DNA of 64,000 nt, from NCBI GenBank assembly GCA_011032825.1, contig JAADJZ010000007.1:124001-188000 (forward strand). Direction: 5' to 3'. Source of the stretch: Massariosphaeria phaeospora. Taxonomy: Eukaryota > Ascomycota > Dothideomycetes > Pleosporales. Below, in pieces: positions 31,123-44,925 of this stretch. Each line of letters begins with the position of its first letter. Position 1 is the stretch's first letter. Below the pieces are notes generated by a model. That model made no database searches and was not told the DNA's origin. It worked only from the letters and a program-made list of their open reading frames with translations. A program made the position numbers and the translations under genes.

Positions 31123-34100
31123 GATGGCGTGGACCGGAGCGTGGCGTTTACGACGTAGATTAATTGAGCGGCGCGGGCTTCGAAGAGGGCACCAACATGC
31201 AGGCGTGGGCTGCTGCAGGCAATTTTGACGTGAGGCTTGTCGGAGGCTCCCCCGCGTATGCCGTGACGTAGCTTTGCCACTAGCACCAACGCAGACTAGC
31301 CCCGCCTGCGCCGGGCACGTCCACGACTCTACCAACTTCCCGTCACGACCTCCTCTCGTCCACGCCAGGTGACTTTCATCTCAATATACGCCGATGGGAT
31401 CGTCGATAGCCTCCGTATTGGGCAGTATTCTGTATATGAGTTTGCCATCGCGCGACTCCATTTCGATTGGATGACGCTGACCCCCTGCTGCTGGCGGCCT
31501 AAGCGTCGCCTTCTCTGCCATTCAGGTGAGCCTCTCTGGTACCCCGCCAGTCCCTGACGGTGGCGACCTGTACCCGCATCTCGTGCGTGCGGATTGCTTA
31601 TCGAGCAGTAGACTCGAAGGAGGTCAATGTGCCTTGGCCTAGGGAACTCCCTTTCAGTCCCGAAATGTGGAAAGTCCCGTCCCAAGAAGTGGTTTGCGGA
31701 CGCCTTTGCTAGCCTCTTTCTCCGCTCGTGATCAGGGTTGGGGACGTCTAGAGATCCGAGTCTTTCGCCTGGCGGATGGCGCCAGGAATTGGGATGGCAC
31801 AGTGTCCCACTCGCCCCTTGCCATGCAAAGCAGAGTCAACATCGGACGCGTACCGGTGTTGGTAGAACGGCATTATTTTGTTGGACCTTCACTATCTATC
31901 AGGATTCATTTCTCAATACTACATCGGTTGCAGAAGGAGCAGGAACAGGAAAAGGTGGCACTCGTTTCATGCTGTCAGCGCGACGCCCATCAGACGGCAT
32001 CCTTCCGACCCACGTCTTTCCAGATCCTGCTGCTAGACGGGATACCTTCACATGTCATGAGAATTGAGGACCCGAGATCAGTTGTGGCAACTTGGCAAGA
32101 CCATACTTGTATACATAGGTCACATGTGGCGAGCCTGTGAGAGGTAGGTCGCATGTCTTTCTTTGGATCAATAGTTCGGCTACCCTCAGCTGCTGCGCTT
32201 CTCCACACTGCCAATGCATGCAGTCCTGCATGAGCAATATCTGGGGAGTCAAAGAGCCGGATTTGAGTCGGGCCTCAGGCCTGAGAAGCCGAGAATACCA
32301 TCAGGGCATTCCATTTTCATCTCTCGGTCCAACAATCCTTCTTGGAAACGGCAGTCTACGCGAACTCTCAAAAACTGCCGATCCCGTCTGGTGGAGTTGT
32401 ATTGCGGCGCGGACCACCCTCGCGATCGCGCTTTCGCTGACGTGCGAGTGCGATATCTTAAAGCCGCCCCCAAAGGATGGAGGGTTACTTGATACGGCTA
32501 ATGAATGTCATCGATGCAAATTGCAACGATAAACTACGATATCAGCTCATCCCTCACACTCTTTCTCCGCGTCTTACGCAGCTACGTACCAAATGTAGCC
32601 ACCGGAGCGCCAAGCCGTCTCCATGATCAGGCGGAGGTGGGCGACAGACTGGCCCGCCCCCAAAGAAGGGGCTCCTCGTCGTACTACATGACGGAATTGG
32701 TGGCAACATCAGCTCTATCCGGCTTGACAAAGAATAAGTTTCCGTCTTTTGGCAATACGCTTGAGACTGTTTGAGGAGGAACGCAGTGTTCCGTAACTGA
32801 CTGCTACACAGGTGGCATCTAATGCATGAAAATGCGTCTTTGAGGCAAAATACAGCTCAGACAAGTACAAAAATTCCAAAATTGCCATTGGTCGATAGTA
32901 ATGCGCGCTTTGGACTCGTTCTGTGGCTTCGCTAATAATCCACGTGCAGTTCACCCGTTACGTATCGAGAGACGGTATGCATCCGCTAACACTTTCAGGT
33001 AAGCCTGCTGGCAGGCAGGATTCGAGAGCGATCCTCAGTCAAGGGTACCCTTCCGTGGCGCTTCCCATATCCAGATTTTCTCGCTCATGGAGGGGGTGAA
33101 CACGTTCTCAGTGGTTCAGGCTTGCCCTAGGTACATATCTGCTGCCCGGTTCGCCAGCCGCTTTACCGACGAACAGATGTATTGAGTGCATCAGCAGCGC
33201 AAGTCACCACGCAAAAGACGAACTGTTCCCGTCGAAGTCGCATGTAGTGAGGCTGCGGAGAATAGTACCCGTTCCCGAATCGGTGTGAACGAAATCCATC
33301 TGCCCACCCCAGTTCTCCGCGCAAATCTTGTTGCTGATTTGTAGTCAGCCCTTCTTAGTTCTTACCGTCTTCCTCAGCAAGTTCCTTTTTATTTTCATAA
33401 CCTTTCACAAATTATGCCTTCGCATACTCCACCCTTGGCCAGGCCGATGGAACCACGGAACCGAGTCTTCCTTAGGATACTGCAGCAAACGTACCATTAC
33501 AACTTGCTAGGTACACAACCCTATTCTCCTAGCTTGGAATAGACAGGCTTTGCTACGGATCGCCCGGAGGGATACGCCGGCCATCGTACCCAAACTCATT
33601 ATCGAACGCTATATGGCCGTTCCTGCAGCGCGAGATGCCAAGGCGTCGAATGCGCGTTCGAGTAAATGAGGTAAGGACTTGGCCGTTGAAATGCGGAGCG
33701 ATCCGCTGGCTTTACAGAATCGTTCGGCCATTCTACGACGGACGTGGATCGCGCCACTAGCTCGCTGTAAACTTGAGTCGCGGTACAAGCGTCTCCAGCG
33801 TTCATGGCCAGACACGTACTCCATATAACCTCTCATGTACGGAACAAAACCACAGGTCCAAATGACAGCCGAAATCACCAGCGACGGACACCCAGCTTGG
33901 TCAATAATACTTACCGTTATGATCGGAGCAGGCCGCGCCGTCCAGGCCATCTCTTAGCGCAAATCGTCTGCACGCTCGCCGCCACTCGTCCAGTCCTTGG
34001 CCCAAGAACGCTGACATGGCCGCGCCGTGACCTCTCGATTTTGGACAGAATATCTTAAGACCACTATTATAGCCCAAAGGGTGTGTACCAAGCCTTCTTC

Positions 34101-35690
34101 TGCACATCAAGTCTGGCATTCAGAGACTGTCGTCTGCAGGTGACGGGGCCCCTGTGGTTCATACTGTGGAGGACTTTCATAACATGCATTACCGAGCCCC
34201 CGATAATGGGCATGTTATCATGCGCCCTCGAGTCGCCAGAGCTTGACGTGACTTGTAAGCGATTTGTTTCTGGGGTTCCCGGTCAACTCCCGAGGATCCT
34301 GCCTGGCTGGGCGATGCCCTGGAAGCGTTTTGGAAGATTTCATCGGCGAATCTCCAGCATTGATTCATGCCCTCCGGCTTGTTCTGGCAGCGTTTCTGGA
34401 CTCAAAGGCTGATCAACACAGGCTGGCAACGGACGGCTAGCGGGTGGACTGTTCACTGGGATGCGGAATGACCAGCAGCCGTGGCGGACAGCGGCGACTC
34501 TGTCTCGTTGGCAGGGCGCATCGCTTGCCAGGGGCAGCAGCTTGGGTGTTGCTGCTCGGGGGACTCGACGCGCGCGGCCTCACTCGTACTGGAGGGTACC
34601 GTGGATGGTACCGTGGACGGAGACAGGAGGGTCCCGTGCCATGGGCTGGCTTGCTCGCTGGCGGACGCACAGCGAAGTGGGCGGCGGACGCCAATCACGC
34701 GGCAGGACGTTTCCTGAAGGCCCAGGCCGGGGAGCAGCAGGGCCCCAGGATGGTATGGTGTTCGTGGGTACGAAAAGGTACTTGTCGAGCCGGCATCGGT
34801 ACGGGGCCGCAGCCTTAAGAGGGCCGCATATAGGGTCAGGATGGCACCGATCAACCAATATCATGTTTGATTGCGGGCCTAACCTGCGGCGAACATTTTG
34901 GGGTACATCCGTTCAAGTTGGCGGCACCGACGATCCAGCGGCGGCGGGCCTGTGCTCAACGTGGAAGCGTTGTGGCGCGCCGGGGGGACCTGGGACGTGC
35001 AGGGGTGAATGCTAAGGGCGGGCGTGCGTCTTTGCAGGCGGGCGACGGCAGCCCATCTCGTTTGCAGCGGCGCGCTGGGCAGTCCATGTGGCCGAGCGAC
35101 TGTTCGTGACGCACGACGCAGCTAGGCCCGGAGATGGGACAGGTCTGCGCAGGCCAGCTCCAGCTCCAGCGCTCGCAGACGGGGACGGGGGACGGGGGAC
35201 GGGGGACGCAGCTGCTATACCCCGCCGCCGCGACTAAGTACTAAGGGCGGTCCGGGGGCGGTCCTGGCTGCTGGCCCTGGCCCTGGACGCGGAGACCGCA
35301 GCGGCCGGCAGCTACCTGAGCAGAGCAGAGCATCACGGCCCACAGCTCACAGTTCACAGCTATATTGTGGGTGTACGCAGGCACACGGGCAGCGAGTCAA
35401 AAAGGCGGCCGTGGGACCACTACTGCCCGACCTGCATACCTCTTTGGACGACACCCATCCCATCCATCCACCAAATCCACCCTTCACCCATCCAGCCCGG
35501 CGCTGAGTGCCATTCTCCAGCATCCAGTCTGAAGCCTCCCGTCTCGCCACCACCATACCATAGCATACCGTCCTCCATCTCTACACCTGCCCGCCGGACC
35601 CCCCACCGCGGCCAGCGCCCCCATCGTCGACCCTCCGCCCGCAATTGAGCAGTGCACTGCCTGCTGGGGCCGTGGCCAACTGCGAGCAAC
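31123..35690. other. Gene-poor 4.5-kb upstream region of xlnR
   Basis: I see no intact gene. The many open frames at 34.4-35.1 kb on both strands are a by-product of GC-rich sequence. The last kilobase is GC-rich and probably is the xlnR promoter and long leader, with G-rich repeats and several CreA-type (SYGGRG) hexamers. Confidence 0.4.
35181..35205 (+). promoter_or_regulatory. G-rich tandem repeat, putative G-quadruplex
   Basis: Four runs of four or five G separated by AC (unit GGGGGAC) stand on the xlnR sense strand about 490 bp before its ATG. Four G-tracts with 2-nt loops meet the usual quadruplex rule. Whether it lies in promoter or leader is unknown. Confidence 0.6.
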
Positions 35691-38600
35691 ATGATGTCGG
35701 CCAGCCTCCACCAGTACCAGCCGGCGTTCAGCCATCTGCCCACGCCGGCCATGGTCGACCACCACCACCACCACCAGCACCACCTCGCGGCCCAGCACAT
35801 GGGCCACTCGCCGCTCGACACGCTCGCCCACACGTCGTCGCAGTACGCGGCGCTGCAATTCCACCAGAACCGCCACGTCCTGCCCGGCAAGGGCCTCGTC
35901 AAGCCCTATGCCAACGGGCCCATTGCGGCGGCCCCCCGCCAGCGCGACCCAATGCTCCACGACCGCTCCGGCCGCGGTGGTGTAGCAGCAGGCCCGGTTC
36001 GACGGCGAATCAGCCGGGCGTGTGATCAATGCAACCAGCTACGCACCAAGTGCGATGGCCGCGCGCCCTGCGTGAGTGCTCCGCCGCTGTTGATGAGCTG
36101 TTGCGGTGCTGCGAGCTAACCAGAAGCCAGGCCCACTGCATAGGTACGTTGCACCAAGCGTCACCAAGCGAGTTTGACAGCTGCCGCGCTCCCCAGCGCC
36201 CGTGGGACACGGCTGGCCGGGCGGGTGTGTTGGGTCGTGGTCGGCGCCGTGTTCGGCGCTGCGCGTCCTGACGCGTCGCTAACGAGCTGGCCGGGCCCGC
36301 CAGCGCTGGAAACGTGCGGGTGGCGCCGTGGGCAACAGAACACCGCTGACACGACGACAGAATTCGGCTTGACGTGCGAGTACATGCGCGAGCGCAAGAA
36401 GCGCGGCAAGGCCTCGCGCAAGGACATTGCCCAGCAGCAGGCCGCCGCCGCCGCTGCTGCCACCGGCACCGGCACCGCGCCCTCCGAGGGCTCCATGTCA
36501 AGCAGCCCCCAGTCACGCAACAATGACTTCCCAAACGACCAGCAGAGCGCCGCTGAGCCTGCCCAGGGCGGCGCCGTCAAGCTCGAGGGACAGAGGCCGC
36601 TTCCCGAGCTGCCTCCACCCAGTATCCCGCCGCCGCCGCCGGGTCGGTCGGCCAGCATGGCCACGACGCGGGACATGGACGCGGCTGCCATGTACCAGAA
36701 CGTCGCATCAGGGCCGCGGACCATGAGTCTCGGGGGACTCGATGCTCTGTCTGAGAGCGGTGCCGTCCACCAGATGCCCGTCTCCACCGACGGGATGCAC
36801 CCGATGCAACCACCGCGCATTCAGACACAGGGCCTGCCCATGCACAACCCGATGCAAGAGTACACGCCCATGGACGAGTTCCACCGCAACATGATGCACC
36901 AGTCGCCTCATCCCATGATGCAGAACGCTATGCACCCAATCATCCCCTCCAACGGGATTCCAGAGTACTCGGACAGCCCCTACTCCATGATGAGTCCGCA
37001 AAGTGCGCAGGCATCCCAAAACCCATTTAGAATGCCGACTGAGTCCCCAATGCCAGGCGGCTTCATGGGCAACTCACCCGTCTCGGGCTCTCCCGAATGG
37101 CTCTCACTACCCTCGCCTTCGACAACCATGTACGCCGGCGCACCACACCCAAACGCTCCCCAACACTTGCGATATCCGGTATTGCAGCCGTTAGTACCTC
37201 ACCTTACCAATATCATGCCCGTCTCATTAGCCTGCGACCTCCTCGAGCTGTATTTCCAGAGCTCGTCGTCTGCTTTCATGCAGCCCGTCTCTCCATACGT
37301 GCTCGGTTACGTATTCCGGAAGCGCTCTTTTCTACGGCAGACTAGTCCGCGTGTGTGCAGCCCAGCACTACTAGCGAGTATGCTCTGGATTGGCTGTCTG
37401 ACAAGCGAATCGCCCTATTTGGCTTCGTCGCCGTCTGCACGGAGCCAGCTGTCCGAAAAACTGATCAACCTGACCATCAGCTTGCTCAAACCGTTGGTGC
37501 ATCAATCGCCTGGGGACGACTCCAGCCCGACCACGTACAGCAACTCGGTGATGATCAATGGCGTCACACATTTTGGCATGCCAGCACAGGAGTCCGAGAT
37601 TGGACTCCCAGGTGCACCTGGTGGAGTCGACGACATCGCAACCTACATGCATCTAGCCATTGTGATCTCAGCAAGCGAGTACAAGGCTGCATCGCTCCGT
37701 TGGTGGAACGCAGCTTGGGCTCTGGCGAGAGAGCTCAAACTCGGCAAGGAAGTTCCCCTGACACCACCGCCAGAACAAGATGAGCCGGATGCTCCTGGAG
37801 AGGTCGACATGGACCATATCAATCACCCGCAAAACACCCCTGTCAATCTAACAGAGGAACAGCGTGAGGAGCGTAGGCGTATTTGGTGGTTGTTGTATAC
37901 TGTTGACAGACACCTCGCCCTCTGCTACAACCGACCGCTGTCGCTTTTGGACATCGAGGTAAGTCCCTGCATGAATAAATCTGTAAGTGCAGTCACTAAT
38001 TTCTTTCCTCTGTGCAGTGTAATGAGCTCTTACAGCCGGTAGATGACCCCCTCTGGCAAGCTGGCGAATTTTACAATGGGGACTCCGCTCAATCGTTTTC
38101 AGATCTATCCCCATTACGCCGAAGAGGCCCCGCTTTCGAGTGCACCGGGCACTCCATTCTCGGATTTTTCCTTCCTCTGATGACAATTCTTGGAGAAATT
38201 GTCGATCTGAATCATGCGCGCAACCATCCACGATTTGGTACGAAGACCGACTGGGACGATCACGCAGCCGAAATCACCCGCCAGCTTGAGGCTTATGGAG
38301 AGACGTTGCAAGAGCTAAGAGCACACGCTATCAACGAAGCAAACATAGAGGCTCACGAACCGATTCACCCCGGGACGCCTTCTGCCCGATCGGTCAACTC
38401 TTCGACGTCTCGAGTTCAGGAGTCACTGATGCGCGCAAGGATTGTAGTGGCATACGGTACACATCTCATGCACACACTACACATTCTACTCAACGGAAAA
38501 TGGGATCCGATCGCGCTCCTTGACGATAACGACTTGTGGATATCGTCGCAATCTTTCATCGACGCCACTGGGCACGCAGTCGCCGCCGCTGAGGCACTCA

Positions 38601-39149
38601 ACGAAATCCTCGAGCTCGATCCAGACCTCAGCTTCATGCCCTTCTTCTTTGGCATCTATCTTCTGCAGGGTAGCTTCCTCCTCCTATTAATAGCCGACAA
38701 GCTTCAAGGCGAGGCAAATCCAAACGTCGTCAAGGCCTGCGAGACGATCGTACGTGCGCATGAAGCTTGCATCGTCACACTCAACACAGAGTATCAGGTA
38801 CGTGAACTTCTAGAATTTTCCCACATTCAGCCTTTGTTTCCGTTCTTCCCACGCGCCTGGTCAGGATTGTTTCGACAACGTCTCTGATTATGCGCGCGGG
38901 GGCCGGAAGATCCCCCAGATTTTCACATCTGCGACATCCCCACATCCTGCTCCTTTATCTTCCGAGATTGGCGATGATCATGCTAACCAAACTTTTCTGC
39001 AGCGAAATTTCCGGAAAGTCATGCGTTCGGCTTTGCAACAGGTGCGCGGCAGAGGCATGGACGAGCATGCCGAGTTCGCGCAGCTGCGCCGCCGGGAGAT
39101 GCTGAGTCTCTACCGCTGGCAAGGCGACGGGACTGGTCTTGCACTTTGA
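35691..39149 (+). CDS. xlnR: Xylanolytic/cellulolytic transcription activator XlnR (XYR1)
   Basis: Exons are 35691-36071, 36131-36143, 36361-37958, 38018-38797 and 39003-39149; 972 residues. XlnR is the Zn2Cys6 nuclear factor that switches on xylanase, cellulase and D-xylose-use genes when xylose is present. The zinc cluster has the full C-x2-C-x6-C-x5-C-x2-C-x6-C pattern (Cys111, 114, 121, 127, 130, 137), followed by [12 protein letters not shown]. It is split by two introns, leaving a 13-nt micro-exon (AHCI). The N-terminus has a His-rich tract. The fungal-specific transcription-factor domain spans about residues 400-750 ([37 protein letters not shown]). The C-terminal [16 protein letters not shown] and the ending [12 protein letters not shown] are XlnR hallmarks. 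The last intron (205 bp) has an alternative in-frame acceptor. Long gene-free flanks surround it. Confidence 0.93.
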
Positions 39150-41179
39150 ATGTCGCATCCGCCACACTCATTTGCACCGACCCGTAACCCATACAGTAGG
39201 GCTTTTCAGAGCCCGTCGATGCTCTTGGCCCGCTATCATCGCCACATGCACATCATCTTGCGCTCCAATAACATCACATCCTTGCCACACTTCGGCACAC
39301 CTCATCAAAAACCATTACCGAGTATCATTATTGTACAACTGCGCCTTTCCTTCTCTCCGTCCTTCCATATCTCCCTCTTTTAACGCACTGGTGTTGTTGG
39401 GAGGGTGACATTTAAGCCCAATTATTGCGGCCTTACGGATTGGAATATAGTGAACGAAACCTTGGGCCTTGGCTGGGCGGCGTTTATTTTCGGGTATGCC
39501 TTTTCCTTCGGGCCTTCACGCTTCATGGTGTCTTCATCTTTTGGTTGGCTAGGCTTCTCGCATATTACCTTTCTCTTCTCACGGCGTTCGGTTCGTCGTT
39601 AGCTGCACCATACCAAGTGTGAAATGGTTCCAATTTTTGTTGTTCGGGCTGGCGGCGCGGTTGGTCCGCCCATCCATCCATCGTCGGCGCACATTCCACC
39701 CCCTTTAAACTTTACTCTTCCTCAACACTATACCATACAAGCGAGGGCGTCATCATCGTTTATGTTTTTGGTTCTATTGTCCGATGGGCGGTCATTATCG
39801 CGAGGGGTTATGCTACTTATGATGGATGCTTCACTTCACTTCCTATGATTCATTATTATTTTCCGTCTGTCGGAGGGATTGAGTTCGGGGACAAAACAAC
39901 ATCTTGGTATAGGTATATACGTAGCGCAACTTGCCACGCATCAGCGAGACGGGTTAGTTAGCCAGCCATGCGCGTGCGCTGCACGCAACAGGCAAAAAAC
40001 AAAAGTACTCCAAAAAGCTAGAATCTTATTATTTTATCATATATACATTATATGCCAGAGTCAGACCTCAAAACTGCAAGTGCCAGTGCCACCAACGCTC
40101 ATCTAACCACATTCACGAACGCAAGGCCGTGGTACGCTGTGTTTCAGACGCGACACTGCCACCAACAACCAACACCAGCATCCCCCGTCTCTCAGAGGCC
40201 GCTCTGTCCCGCCCTTTCCTGTCCTGCTCCATCTCGCTTCGCTTCGCTTCGCCTCCTGCTTGCTGGTAAGTGTTACCTGCTTGGTACATTCGGCTTGCCC
40301 CACATACATGCAGAGGTACTCGGACTCGGACTCAGACGCCAGACGCCAGACCACATCAACACCACATTGTCTCACACGCGCCCTGTTCTCGCATAGATAG
40401 TGTCAGGCGCGATATATCTCTATACTCTACTACAGTAATACATACACACAAGTACTGCGACTCTGAATGTTGCGAAACCGCTATGCACCTGCCGTTTACC
40501 TACATCGTCACCTCACATCCCCCAACATTTCCCTCGCTATACTCCACAACCATTTCCCCAGTCCCCGTCATCATCATCACAAACTCAAAAAGAAGAACGC
40601 CAACGCCCCGAAAAGGAGTTCCGCACCGCGCCAGGCCATCGCGTACGGGAGCCGAACGACCCCCAAATCGGCCCGTAAGCGCGAGAGCGCAACAGCGCGC
40701 GCGCGCGCCCTGGGCGCCCCGGCCCCCCGAGGCGAGCGGAATGCCGGTGCGGTGCGTTGCGGTGCGGCACCACAACGGTGTGCCGCTGCTGATGTGCAGG
40801 CTAGGCTGGACTTAGCGAACGCTGGCCACGCTGGGCTGCGCTGGGCTGGCTGGCCGCAGAGCCGAAAAGGCGATGCGGATCGGGGAAGGATTTGGGAGGA
40901 TGCATGCAGGTCACTGAGTCGAGGGAAATGGTGTAGTTGGTAACTTATATTCCGCTCGGCCATAGTATTCCTATTCCGTAATTCGGGGTGTTTTGATTCG
41001 CTGCGAAGAAGAGATATTATTATTGCTGCGCACTCGTTACTGTGCGGTTGGACTTGGATTGCTTGGATACTTTGTTTACGCGTTTTTTTTGCTTCTGCGC
41101 GTGGTTGTCTATCGGGCGAAAGCTGCACGTATATGTCTGTTCTCGAGACTCCAGGTAAGTGTCCCGTTCCACCAGCTCT

Positions 41180-41208
41180 GGAGCCAAAATGCCGGGATTT
41201 TTGGCTCC
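41180..41208. repeat. Perfect 10-bp inverted repeat (hairpin)
   Basis: GGAGCCAAAA at 41180-41189 pairs with TTTTGGCTCC at 41199-41208 across a 9-nt loop. The stem can be prolonged by CTGG/CCAG with one bulged base. It stands alone in non-coding DNA. Confidence 0.75.
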
Positions 41209-44200
41209 CAGGGCTAGCTAGTCTACTTGACCTTTTGGTAAGGGGTTGCTCTGGATTTGATATAGGTAGACAGGTTTTGGGTTGGGTCGATGCAACCGAG
41301 CTGAATCTAAGCCTGGGCCGGGAGTCGTCTGCGATTTTTTTGTTGAATTGCGCCCATGGCCCAGTTCGGTTCGGGTTGCTTCGGCTCGGGTTGCTTTGGG
41401 GCATCGGTGTGATTTGATTTGCCGCAATGCAGGAAAAAGGGTGGACGTTTTTCTCTGACTGGGTACTTGGGAAGTACCTGGGAGTCGGACTGGGACTGGG
41501 AGTTCGTGTGGTTACTGCCGACGAGATGCCGCGCCCCGGTACGGTACCGAACTTCTTACACAGTGCTTTTGAGTCACATCATTTTGCTTATCTCGCCGAC
41601 AGCAGGTTTCGAGCCTTGATGCCAACTCCTGGGGCTTGGCTGTATACTGGAAACTCGATGAGCCGGCTTCGAGTTTGAGAAGACAGACAGCGACGTGCCA
41701 ACGCACTCTGCATGTTTCAGACCAGCCAACAGTGAACGTATCGTCGATGGATACCACCGCCACCACCACTCACTGTACTGGAGTGGTCGCTGATGCGTCT
41801 GAGTCCGTCTGCCCTTGTTCGCCTCCTGCGCGAACAGGTTATATGGGGGCTTGGCAGGGCTGGTTGGATGGTGTCCTCATGTATGTATGGAAGCCTGTCT
41901 GCCATGTACCCCAGATTCAATTTACTCAAGTCCCTCCTGTCTAGCACGCAAGGTGTGGGTATCGCTCTAGGCCATGCGCGGACCACGTTTCCCCGCGTAC
42001 AGTCTGGCCGTCTGTTCGCTGTCGTTGCGACGTAAGACCAGGTACTGTACATGAGGGCGGCGCAAATCGTTCCACCGTCCCCATGACTTGCTACACGCGC
42101 GCTCGTTCGCGGAGGTGTGTATGTTGTCTCCGCTCTTGCAAGCGACGGGGCCCTCAGTCAGATCGAAGACCCTGTCTCATCATAATGCGAGTGTTAGGGT
42201 GTTGCCCTTCGAACACCCTCTCGCATTCGCGGTCCTCCGCGTCTGCTCCTCGTGGATTGATTGCAACACCATGCAAGCCTTCATTTGATGTCGTGTCGCC
42301 AGCCTCCACACGCAGCGTAAACGAGGACAGAAGCCTCCACAGACTGACAGGAGGTACCACATGAGAGTTCGGAACCCCTCCCCTACTCTCCGCTCCGCCG
42401 GGCATGGTACAGCGAGAAGGCCAGGGAAACCCAGGGAACGACATATTCAATGGTTACACAGCAGAGCGGCAGTGCCAAGGTCAGCTACCGACGAAGGTAG
42501 CCAGCATGTGCACTCTCGTACCTACCACCTGCCATCTGAATCTGCGGGCCACCTCCACATTCCCCACACTTTCCAGCTCTTTGTAATTGAGACTATTGCC
42601 ATCTTCATCTACATAGATGAGCAATGCAGACAAACCTGGGATGAGTAGAGTATCCCCACAATCCTGCTGCTGCGCTGTGCCACGGACACGTTGTGGAGTG
42701 CGCACGCGGAGAATACCTGTTTGCCGTTCATGTCCTTCCCAGTCCGCGGATCTTCGTACTCAGATTCCGAAAAGGTGAGGCCCGTATATTAATCAAGTGC
42801 TTTGATGCTGAGGGCGGTTGTGAGCAGTGACTGGTTGGGAGCAGACTAGGGATTAGGGAATTGCGATCCGAATCCGCGGCAGCCATTCGAGAGGCAACGT
42901 AGCACCATTCTCATCTGCGATCATGATCGCCACGAGCCGTCGCGCTACCACATAGACAGCCATCTAGAACCGGTTTTGATTGAGGTATGAGGCAGGCCAC
43001 GATGACCCTGATCGCCAACAACTTCCACAACGCAGCACTAACGCCGTCATACTGAGGCTGTGTGAGGCTAGCAGGTACGAAGCGCGATGTCGGAGGCGCT
43101 GCGCGACGGATAACTCCGTGCGGGCTGGCGTTGGGGGCTTGCATTTCGACGTACAACGGCGTCGCGCTGCTAACTCTGGGGCGCAAAGGTCCGTAGACCG
43201 AAAAGGAAAAGCGAGCATCAGGGCACGACCACGATCCCAACTCGCACGCGACGCCGACGTTGAACGATTCCATGGTCGACCACAAGCAGAAGCGACCTAC
43301 GGGATCTGCGCTTGCGCATAGTGGGGAAGAGCAGAAACTACGTTTGGCCTGCTAGAGTACGTGGGCACATGGGTACATGACGGATTTCTGGTCGTTTGTA
43401 CCTCCATGTACAGCTCAGCGACATGGTTCCCACTTGCGATTCGTCCAAAGACGTAAGTTGAGAAAAGAATGCCTGGTGATTTGTGGTATGAGCGCGGACC
43501 GTTTTGGGAACCAGTTCGACGGCTTCAGCCTAATGATCGGTCGAAGAGGGCTTGGTGGTGGAGTTCAACGGCAGCCACAGCTATATCAGACGACTGATAT
43601 AGGTACCTCACCGTGAATCCACCTGCACCCCGAACAACACGATATCTCGAATCCTACAATGTGCAGACGCGAAGGAATTGGCGTTGAGGAGGCTTCTCGT
43701 GTACAGTCCGCTGTTTACGAAGACTGAGGGCCGGTCCGCTGGATGAGGCTGCTTACTCTGCGTCCATCTGCAGGATGTCGTAGGAGGCGAGCGCGCCATG
43801 TAGCGGGAATCTCCACACGCGTCCATACGCGAAAACGCGTGCTGGTGTCAAAGGCTTCACCCTTTAGGCGCTGGTCTCTCAAGTAGGCATCCCGACAAGT
43901 CCTCTGCGTGGTGGCAGCACTCTCAGATTGGGATAGATTGCGGGTTACATCCACTGTTACCGGTTTTTGCCTCGTGATAGTAAAATGGACAGCTGTTGGC
44001 AAGATTCTTGAAGAGTGTTACCGTCAGGAAAACCAAGGCGCAATTCGGCTGTAGCTCGCGCAGATATAGACTAGGTATCTGAGACAACAAGGACAGGGAA
44101 AGACTATTGGTGTAGTTCTGATATCGGAGCGGCCGATCTTGCAGGTACCAAAGCATAGTAATGAGCAAGCGAGAGCGCATGCGTATGAGACTCGGGCGAT

Positions 44201-44925
44201 AGAAAAGCCATTCTTGACGCTCGTCTGCACGAAGAAGGTCACGATAGTTGGTCTCCCTGAACGTGCATATACTTTGCTCTTTGTAGCTGTCTGCTGCACG
44301 GCAGCTAGCGCCCGTTAATGCAATGTAAGCGGTAGCTCTGCGTAAGGTGAGGGTGAACTCTGGATTCAACAAGTATATTCGGCCAATGAGGCGTTAAGCC
44401 GGGCGTTTGTGGTGTTAATGTTGCATAATCCTACCGCGCTTCTCGGGCATCTGTTCGCATTCAGTTTGGTCTCCGAGGATGCTTGTCCTCTCGCGATCAT
44501 ATCTGATCTCAAGATCGGGACGTTCCTTCAGCCTCTGAAGGAGTTCGCTTCAGAGACTGCATCCGGGATGTATGTTCCTGCCTGTAGGGACAAAAAAACA
44601 ACACTAGAATGTAATTAAGTCTTCACGATAGTCAGCAGGAATCGAAATAAAAACCGAGGTTCGTGTTGCCGCAAGACCAGACTTTTAGAGATCCAAGGGG
44701 ATCTGCAGCAGTTGGAGGCTCGAGGGTTTTAGCGAAGGCGCTCGTTGTCCTTAGCCACCCCTCTATCCGTCTTCCGGTCCTGCTATAGACAAGCTTCGCA
44801 TAAGCCATACTCTTGAGACCGTTGACTTAGGCTAGAGCTCCCGCAACACATCCTCCTATAGTTGGCAGACCATAGCAAGCGAAGAAATGACGACTTCCAG
44901 GAAACGCATAAAGAGATGGCGTGTT

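Noticed and set aside
34437..35109. Many overlapping frames on both strands
   Set aside because: GC-rich sequence with few stops in all frames; no consistent codon pattern, no homology recognised.
35760..35785. CAC/CCA triplet run
   Set aside because: It is the coding sequence of the His-rich tract in XlnR, not an independent repeat element.
40577..41404. 275-codon minus-strand frame
   Set aside because: Low-complexity Arg/Pro/Ser composition without domain, in a GC-rich repeat-like stretch; no splice structure.
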